Shown: positions 36,996 to 41,897 of the stretch, piece after piece
Numbering within the stretch: the first letter of the stretch is position 1
Layout of the letters: each line of letters starts with the position of its first letter
Assembly (NCBI GenBank): GCA_938015415.1
Contig: CALLPK010000092.1
Span: forward strand, 1 to 41,897
Length of the DNA stretch: 41,897 bases
Reading direction: 5' to 3'
Source: an uncultured Saprospiraceae bacterium
GTDB taxonomy: Bacteria > Bacteroidota > Bacteroidia > Chitinophagales > Saprospiraceae
Program-made: the position numbers and the translations under genes
Notes under the pieces: generated by a model
Seen by the model: only the letters and a program-made list of their open reading frames with translations
Databases searched by the model: none
Told to the model about the DNA's origin: nothing

Positions 36996-38027
36996 ATGCG
37001 CTACAATAACATATTAGAAACCATTGGCAATACGCCCATCGTCAGAATAAATAAGGTCTTAAAAGATATTCCCGCCACGGTTTATGCCAAGATTGAATCT
37101 TTTAATCCAGGACATTCCGCGAAGGATCGTATCGCACTTTTTATGGTAGAACAAGCGGAAAGAGATGGCCTTTTACGGACCGGTGGTACCATCATTGAAA
37201 CCACTTCTGGTAATACCGGATTTAGCTTGGCGATGATTGCAGTGATCAAAGGTTATCGTTGCATTTTGTGTGTACCCGATAAAATTTCCAGTGAAAAACT
37301 AAACGCACTCAAAGCCCTCAAAGCAGAAGTAAAAGTCTGCCCCAGTAATGTCAAGGCAGACGATCCACTTTCCTATTATTCCCAGGCCAAAAGAATGCAC
37401 GCCGAAACCCCTAATTCTTTCTACGTCAATCAATATTTTAATACAGCCAATGCCCTGGCACATTACGCGACTACGGGCCCGGAAATCTGGAAACAAACAG
37501 AAGGAAAAATCACGCATTACGTCGCGCCTTGTGGGACTGGTGGTTCACTTTGTGGCACTGGAAAATATTTAAAAGAACAAAATCCAAACATTAAAGTTAT
37601 CGGAGTAGATGCTTATGGCTCGGTACTAAAAAAATACCACGAAACGGGTGAGTTTGACGAAAAAGAAATTTATCCATACAAACTCGAGGCGGTGGGTAAA
37701 AATATTATTCCCGATAATGTAGACTTTAGCGTGATCGATTATTTTGTAAAAGCAGATGATAAAACCAGTGCTTTTCGGGCACGTCAGTTGGCCAAAAGAG
37801 AAGGTCTCTTCGTCGGATATTCGAGCGGTGCGTCTATGCAGGGTGTTTTTAAAATAAAAGAAAAACTGACCGCGGATGACTACGTCGTTGCACTTTTTCC
37901 CGATCACGGAACCAAGTATCTGGGTAAAATTTTCAATAATGAGTGGCTGGAAGAAATGGGTTTTCTCTACGGAAAGAATGAGTACAAGTATATGTTGCGG
38001 TTTCGGAAGTTTTTGCGAAGTATGTAG
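36996..38027 (+). CDS. PLP-dependent cysteine synthase / cystathionine beta-synthase-like enzyme
   Basis: A fold-type II PLP enzyme of 343 residues that most likely carries out beta-replacement on serine or an O-activated serine in sulfur amino acid metabolism. The Schiff-base Lys is K43 in NPGHSAKDR, a variant of the usual NPGGSVKDR. The substrate loop is TTSGNTG (69-75) and the phosphate loop CGTGGSLCGTG. Near the C-terminus PDHGTKYLGKIFNNEWL resembles the PDS-RNYM-KFL--DW region of cystathionine beta-synthase, with His in place of the usual Ser. No CBS regulatory domain is present. The final Met and stop codon lie inside a repeat element. Confidence 0.88.
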   Translation: MRYNNILETIGNTPIVRINKVLKDIPATVYAKIESFNPGHSAKDRIALFMVEQAERDGLLRTGGTIIETTSGNTGFSLAMIAVIKGYRCILCVPDKISSEKLNALKALKAEVKVCPSNVKADDPLSYYSQAKRMHAETPNSFYVNQYFNTANALAHYATTGPEIWKQTEGKITHYVAPCGTGGSLCGTGKYLKEQNPNIKVIGVDAYGSVLKKYHETGEFDEKEIYPYKLEAVGKNIIPDNVDFSVIDYFVKADDKTSAFRARQLAKREGLFVGYSSGASMQGVFKIKEKLTADDYVVALFPDHGTKYLGKIFNNEWLEEMGFLYGKNEYKYMLRFRKFLRSM

Positions 38028-38079
38028 AGGCGAATTGCGAAAATGTAGAGGCGAGTTGCAATTCGCCCCTACATTTTCG
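38023..38079. repeat. REP-like palindrome with a partial copy overlapping a gene end
   Basis: A 42-base palindrome (38038-38079) has 11-base perfect outer arms (38038-38048 with 38069-38079) and a core of GGCGA, TTGCAA and TCGCC with only one mismatch and one G-T pair. Immediately before it, 38023-38040 repeats the left arm (TGTAGAGGCGA-TTGCGA). The TAG in that partial copy is the stop codon of the preceding gene. The sequence resembles dispersed GTAGGGGCGAA-type palindromes of bacterial genomes. It can also act as a terminator, since TTTT lies in the right arm. Confidence 0.7.
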
Positions 38080-38099
38080 TAAATTTGCACCACCAAATT

Positions 38100-38125
38100 A
38101 ACCGCAGTCCTAATTGCGGTTTTTT
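38100..38125 (+). terminator. Intrinsic terminator
   Basis: AACCGCA (38100-38106) pairs with TGCGGTT (38115-38121), followed by a T-run. It is a plus-strand terminator for the cysteine-synthase-like gene, directly after the REP-like palindrome. Confidence 0.75.
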
Positions 38126-38260
38126 ACTTTAAAATTCCCGTTGAGAGGCGCGTTAAATTTTCCTTCCGGACTTTATGAAAGAAAAAAGCGACGAAGGAGC
38201 GTTTGATTGAATAAATCCGGAATTAAAGAAAATTTATGAGCAACTCGAAATAAAAACTCT

Positions 38261-39244
38261 ATGAGAATATTAGTAACCGGAGCAGATGGAATGCTTGGCA
38301 CCAACACCGTGAGAGAATTGCTGCAACGAGGCCATCAGGTTCGTGCTTTCTTACTACCCAATAGTCCTGCCAAGACGCTGAGCGGACTAGAGATTGAAAA
38401 GGTTTTTGGAAATATTCTTAAAGTAGAAGATTTACTGACGGCCGCAGAAGGTTGTGACGCTATTATTCATACTGCTGCCAATACCAACATCTGGCCCAAT
38501 CGATCCGAGATGGTTCGACGGGTCAACGTAGATGGCACCAAGAATATCTTAAGCGCGGCTAAACATGCCCAGGTTAAAAGACTGGTTTATATTGGGACGG
38601 CCAATTCTTTTGGTTTTGGTTCTAAAGCAGCCCCGGGCCACGAAGGTAATTCCTACCAGAGTCAAAAATATGGCCTGGACTATATGGACTCTAAATACGA
38701 AGCACAATTGCTGGTCATCAAAGCGGCCCGCGAAGAAGGAGTGCCCGCCCTAACCATTAACCCGACTTTTATGCTCGGTCCCTACGACTCCAAACCGGGA
38801 GCGGGCGCAATGGTCCTGGCCATCTACCAAAAAAAGGTGCCTGGCTTTGCGGTCGGTGGCCGAAACTATATTTGTGTAAAAGATGTCGCAACGGCTGTGG
38901 CCAACGCCCTTACGATGGGTAAACCTGGGGAGAGTTATATCGCTGGAAATGAAAACATGGACTACCGTGAGGCTTTTACTAAAATTGCAAAAGTGGTAGG
39001 CGTCCCACCTCCCAAAGTCACCATTCCTCCGGTCCTGAGTAAAGCCTATGGTTTTTTAGGAACACAATATGGAACGTTATTTAATAAAACTCCAGTCGTC
39101 AGTCTGGCCATGGCACAGATTAGTTGTGACGATCATTATTTTACGTCTAAAAAAGCAGTAGCAGAACTTAAGATGCCGCTGACCGATATTGAAGAAGGCA
39201 TTCGTGAGTGTTTTGAGTGGCTGAAAGAGAATGGGTATTGTTGA
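38261..39244 (+). CDS. NAD(P)-dependent epimerase/dehydratase (dihydroflavonol-reductase-like)
   Basis: An extended short-chain dehydrogenase of 327 residues. The Rossmann motif GADGMLG is at 7-13, the active-site strand IGTANSFG has Ser116, and the catalytic pair is Y141-x3-K145. The C-terminal half resembles dihydroflavonol-4-reductase and 3-beta-hydroxysteroid dehydrogenase-like members. It ends in TGA, confirming that TGA is a normal stop here. It precedes an SDR and serine palmitoyltransferase in the same direction, and epimerase-like proteins act as 3-ketosphinganine reductase (CerR) in Caulobacter sphingolipid synthesis. A role in lipid modification is plausible, but the 129-base spacer leaves cotranscription unproven. 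Confidence 0.85.
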   Translation: MRILVTGADGMLGTNTVRELLQRGHQVRAFLLPNSPAKTLSGLEIEKVFGNILKVEDLLTAAEGCDAIIHTAANTNIWPNRSEMVRRVNVDGTKNILSAAKHAQVKRLVYIGTANSFGFGSKAAPGHEGNSYQSQKYGLDYMDSKYEAQLLVIKAAREEGVPALTINPTFMLGPYDSKPGAGAMVLAIYQKKVPGFAVGGRNYICVKDVATAVANALTMGKPGESYIAGNENMDYREAFTKIAKVVGVPPPKVTIPPVLSKAYGFLGTQYGTLFNKTPVVSLAMAQISCDDHYFTSKKAVAELKMPLTDIEEGIRECFEWLKENGYC

Positions 39245-39248
39245 TTTT

Positions 39249-39372
39249 TTGATGTGCGGATTCCTTGATGTGCGGATTGGTAGATTAGTTAATTAGTGGA
39301 TCAGTGTACTAGGACAACCAATTAAAAGATACAACCAATTAACTAATAATACTAATTAACGGATACAACCAA
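39249..39372. repeat. Short direct and inverted repeats before the SDR gene
   Basis: TTGATGTGCGGATT occurs at 39249-39262 and 39265-39278. ACAACCAATTAA occurs at 39314-39325 and 39331-39342, with a partial copy at 39365-39372. GTTAATTAGT (39288-39297) is inverted as ACTAATTAAC (39351-39360). The whole spacer between the epimerase and the SDR is built from these units. Such simple intergenic repeats are frequent in the phylum. Confidence 0.6.
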
Positions 39373-39373
39373 C

Positions 39374-40177
39374 ATGCAGCATAACTTTAAAAATAAAGTC
39401 GTCATTATTACCGGTTCCAGTATGGGCATTGGTAACGAGATGGCGTGGCAAATTGCTAAAAAAGGAGGTCGTGTGGTGCTGAACGGCAGAAATCCTGATC
39501 GATTAGAAAAAGCAGGTAGAGAACTGGAAGAAGATGGACACGAAGTATTGACAGTCGCAGGAGATGTTTCTAAAGTAGCGGATTGTAAGAAACTGGTAGA
39601 TGAAACAATCAAGGAATTTGGGCGAATTGATGTGTTAATTAATAACGCGGGTGTATCCACGGAAGGAACGGTAGAAGAACTCGACGGCAGCGTGATCAAA
39701 AAAATAATGGAGGTAAATTACCTTGGTTCGGTATATCCAACACAATCTGCCCTTCCTTATCTGAAAAATAGCCAGGGAAGTGTTATCTTTATATCTAGTG
39801 TTGCTGGAATCCGAGGTATTCCTAACTACTCGGTCTACAGTTCGTCCAAAATGGCACTAACGGCACTAGCGGAAGCCTTAAGGATAGAATTATCAAAAGA
39901 TCAGGTGCACGTAGGTATTGCGTACGTTGGTTTTACGGAAAATGACCCGCAAAAGACGATTTATGACGCCAAAGGCCTGATCGTTCCGCAACCCAAAAGA
40001 GATTTTATCAAAGCCGAACCGGTAGAAAAAGTAGCCGGAAGAATTATCGGCATTGTAGAAAATAAAAAATTTAAAGAAGTGTTTACCCCACTTGGAAAAC
40101 TAAATTCCGTTTTAAATAAACTAACCCCCGGATTGGTACACCGGGTTTTAAAGAGAAATTTTTACAAACAACAATAG
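39374..40177 (+). CDS. Short-chain dehydrogenase/reductase, candidate 3-ketosphinganine reductase
   Basis: A classical SDR of 267 residues. Cofactor motif TGSSMGIG at 13-20, with Arg39 after the second strand favouring NADPH; NNAG at 90-93; catalytic Ser (SS at 141-142), Tyr155 and Lys159 in YSSSK. Length and the C-terminal extension fit the 3-ketodihydrosphingosine-reductase-like group. It is 37 bases upstream of serine palmitoyltransferase, whose product is the substrate of that enzyme, so reduction of 3-ketosphinganine to sphinganine is the best inference. Other SDR functions are not excluded by sequence. Confidence 0.85.
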   Translation: MQHNFKNKVVIITGSSMGIGNEMAWQIAKKGGRVVLNGRNPDRLEKAGRELEEDGHEVLTVAGDVSKVADCKKLVDETIKEFGRIDVLINNAGVSTEGTVEELDGSVIKKIMEVNYLGSVYPTQSALPYLKNSQGSVIFISSVAGIRGIPNYSVYSSSKMALTALAEALRIELSKDQVHVGIAYVGFTENDPQKTIYDAKGLIVPQPKRDFIKAEPVEKVAGRIIGIVENKKFKEVFTPLGKLNSVLNKLTPGLVHRVLKRNFYKQQ

Positions 40178-40214
40178 CAAAGATTTTATTTATTGCTACT
40201 AAATTCAAACAACT

Positions 40215-41459
40215 ATGGATTTATTTGAAAAGTTTAAAAACAACCGTGGCCATTTAGGAAAGTGGGCCGATATTGCAGAAGGATACTGGATCTTTCCACG
40301 ATTGGAAGGAGAATTGGGTAACCGTATGACCTTTAACGGACAAGAAGTTATCTGCTGGAGTATCAACAATTATCTCGGCCTCGGTAATCACCCTGAAGTT
40401 CGAAAAGTAGATGCCCAGGCATCTGCCGACTGGGGACTCGCCTACCCGATGGGGTCGCGGATGATGTCCGGTAATACGGCCTTGCACGATAAGCTGGAAG
40501 AAGAACTGGCTGACTTCGTAAAAAAAGAAAGTGCCGTACTGGTCAATTTTGGTTACCAGGGAATTCTGTCTTCCATTGATGCTTTACTGGGTAGAAAAGA
40601 TGTGGTAGTGTACGATGCAGAAAGTCACGCTTGTATCGTAGATGGTTTGCGAATGCACATCGGAAAACGTTTTGCCTTCCAGCACAACGATATCGAAAGT
40701 CTGGAAAAACACCTCATCAGCGCAGAAAAGATTGTCGCAAAAACAGGTGGTGGAATTCTGGTAATTTCTGAAGGTGTCTTCGGTATGCGGGGAGACCAGG
40801 GTAAATTAACCGAAATCGTAGCCCTTAAGAAAAAATATAATTTCAGATTAATGGTCGATGATGCACACGGTTTTGGAACGCTCGGTGCAACGGGTGCAGG
40901 GGCCGGAGAAGAACAAGGAGTACAGGATGATATCGACGTGTACTTTGCGACCTTCGCCAAATCAATGGCCAGTGTCGGCGCCTTTTTAGCGGGTGATGCG
41001 GATATGATTGAGTTTTTAAAATATAATATGCGTTCGCAAATTTTTGCAAAGTCATTGGCCATGCCCGTCGTGGTCGGCGCCTTGAAAAGACTGGAAATGT
41101 TACGCGAAGACCCTTCACACAAAGCTAAACTCTGGCGCAACGTGACGGCTTTACAAAAAGGATTGAAAGATCGTGGCTTTGATATTGGAGATACGAATAG
41201 TTGTGTCACACCGGTCTATATGCACGGCTCGGTGGAAGAAGCCATGACGCTGGTACACGATATGCGCGAAACCCATAAAATATTCTGCTCAATTGTTGTT
41301 TATCCCGTGATTCCACAGGGAATGATTTTATTGAGATTAATTCCGACGGCTTCACATACCATGCAGGACATTGAAGAAACACTGGAAGCTTTCTCCGCCG
41401 TTTCTAAAAAACTGAAAGCAGGTGCTTACAAGAATCAGGAAGTCGCGACGCTGAGATAA
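40215..41459 (+). CDS. Serine palmitoyltransferase-like alpha-oxoamine synthase
   Basis: A PLP enzyme of 414 residues that decarboxylatively condenses an amino acid with an acyl thioester. The PLP Lys is K249 in TFAKSMAS; D215 and H218 are in VDDAHGFG, and the stacking His is H138 in ESHAC. The GDADMIEFLKYN-RSQIF segment closely resembles the Sphingobacterium serine palmitoyltransferase, favouring that over AONS, KBL or ALAS relatives. It would make 3-ketosphinganine, the first step of bacterial sphingolipid synthesis. The SDR just upstream could catalyse the next step. No acyl carrier protein gene is seen nearby. Confidence 0.9.
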   Translation: MDLFEKFKNNRGHLGKWADIAEGYWIFPRLEGELGNRMTFNGQEVICWSINNYLGLGNHPEVRKVDAQASADWGLAYPMGSRMMSGNTALHDKLEEELADFVKKESAVLVNFGYQGILSSIDALLGRKDVVVYDAESHACIVDGLRMHIGKRFAFQHNDIESLEKHLISAEKIVAKTGGGILVISEGVFGMRGDQGKLTEIVALKKKYNFRLMVDDAHGFGTLGATGAGAGEEQGVQDDIDVYFATFAKSMASVGAFLAGDADMIEFLKYNMRSQIFAKSLAMPVVVGALKRLEMLREDPSHKAKLWRNVTALQKGLKDRGFDIGDTNSCVTPVYMHGSVEEAMTLVHDMRETHKIFCSIVVYPVIPQGMILLRLIPTASHTMQDIEETLEAFSAVSKKLKAGAYKNQEVATLR

Positions 41460-41897
41460 AAATTAGCTGTTGGCTAAGGTATTCAATTTACGAAAAAAAC
41501 TTCGGTATTTTTAAAATGTAATTTGTTCCAAGATTTCAGCTTTTTTGTATTTTTTTCTGTTCATTTTTTTGCAGAAAAAAAACGAAATTTTGTCAAGAAT
41601 AAATTTTCATAAAATCGAAATTTAACTATCAAATTTCACAGAAGATTTTTTTTGTATTTGCTGAGTAGATTGAACACCCACCAACTGTTGGCTTCCCTGA
41701 ATCGTGTCTTCGACCGTATTTTGGGAAGCCATTTTTTTAGTCCTGGTTTGTTCTTCATAATAAATCTATTTTGAAAATTAATAACTTGCTCAAAACGTCA
41801 GAAGAGACATTCTTAATTATTCATTAACGAATTATTCATTATTTTTAATAAACAAAACCCCTTCATCTTGTCCAACCTTCCCATCATCTCAGGCATC
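41460..41897. other. Gene-poor end of the window
   Basis: This stretch is AT-rich with long T and A runs around 41530-41590. Apart from a possible 36-codon minus-strand frame (41622-41732) and a direct repeat AATTATTCATTA near 41816-41840, I see nothing. No clear terminator for the synthase gene was found; TTAGC-GCTAA at 41462-41476 is a weak hairpin. Confidence 0.5.
41622..41732 (-). CDS. Possible small protein of 36 residues
   Basis: ATG at 41732 opens a frame starting MASQNTVEDTIQGSQQLVGV and ending KKSSVKFDS before TAA at 41622-41624. It is polar, rich in Gln and Ser, with an amphipathic helix possible over the first half. Its composition differs from the surrounding AT-rich noncoding sequence, which is the main argument for it being real. 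I do not recognise it. No good promoter box was found upstream. Confidence 0.3.
   Translation of the reverse strand: MASQNTVEDTIQGSQQLVGVQSTQQIQKKSSVKFDS

Noticed and set aside
40625-41209. A 194-codon minus-strand open frame
   Set aside because: It lies wholly antisense to the serine palmitoyltransferase gene, whose motifs are complete, and its translation has no recognisable features.
1-41897. CRISPR array, tRNA/rRNA gene, transposase or prophage
   Set aside because: No regularly spaced direct repeats of CRISPR length, no tRNA-like cloverleaf with CCA-type end, and no transposase, integrase or phage structural motif was found in any open frame.

Overview
The window looks like chromosomal DNA from a Bacteroidota bacterium, probably Saprospiria (a Lewinella or Saprospiraceae relative). 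The reasons are a PorP/SprF plus PorE-type type IX secretion pair, two large secreted proteases with type IX C-terminal sorting domains, a six-gene Na+-NQR operon, a sphingolipid-type serine palmitoyltransferase, Bacteroidota-type promoters (TAnnTTTG) and an rpsL-rpsG-fusA-rpsJ order without tuf. The genus is inferred, not proven. No rRNA, tRNA, CRISPR array, transposase or phage gene was seen.

Layout. 1-3372 (minus): str operon, rpsL-rpsG-fusA-rpsJ, with rpsJ cut by the window edge. 3580-5184: a GNAT acetyltransferase and a convergent polyprenyl diphosphate synthase. 5322-9364 (plus): a signalling block made of a single-domain response regulator, a two-receiver hybrid protein whose kinase core has lost its key residues, and an unrecognised helical protein. 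9397-17857: a lipoprotein amidohydrolase, an M4 metalloprotease and a metzincin-type lipoprotein. 18137-24940 (minus): nqrABCDEF with a strong terminator, a promoter upstream of nqrA, and an NqrA carrying an unusual N-terminal signal peptide and membrane anchor. 25202-25792: a decayed exosortase-associated (EpsI/XrtN-like) gene with an in-frame TGA. 26167-31768 (minus): pnuC, a DUF1573 lipoprotein, a PorE-like OmpA protein, PorP/SprF and a GT9 glycosyltransferase. 31954-36256 (plus): a small lipoprotein, a second M4 protease and a Cys/Lys-rich secreted protein. 36371-41459: a Nudix hydrolase, a CBS/cysteine-synthase-like enzyme ending inside a REP-like palindrome, then an epimerase, an SDR and serine palmitoyltransferase that look like a sphingoid-base locus.

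How the parts fit. The type IX machinery (PorP, PorE) would export and anchor proteins such as the two M4 proteases, whose sorting domains are plain to see. The NQR complex would pump Na+ while oxidising NADH. The last three genes can account for condensing serine with an acyl thioester and reducing the 3-keto product. Most genes are ordinary. The points of interest are the anchored NqrA, the pseudo-histidine kinase, the decaying exosortase remnant, structured or repetitive spacers inside the nqr operon, and the palindrome that supplies a stop codon.
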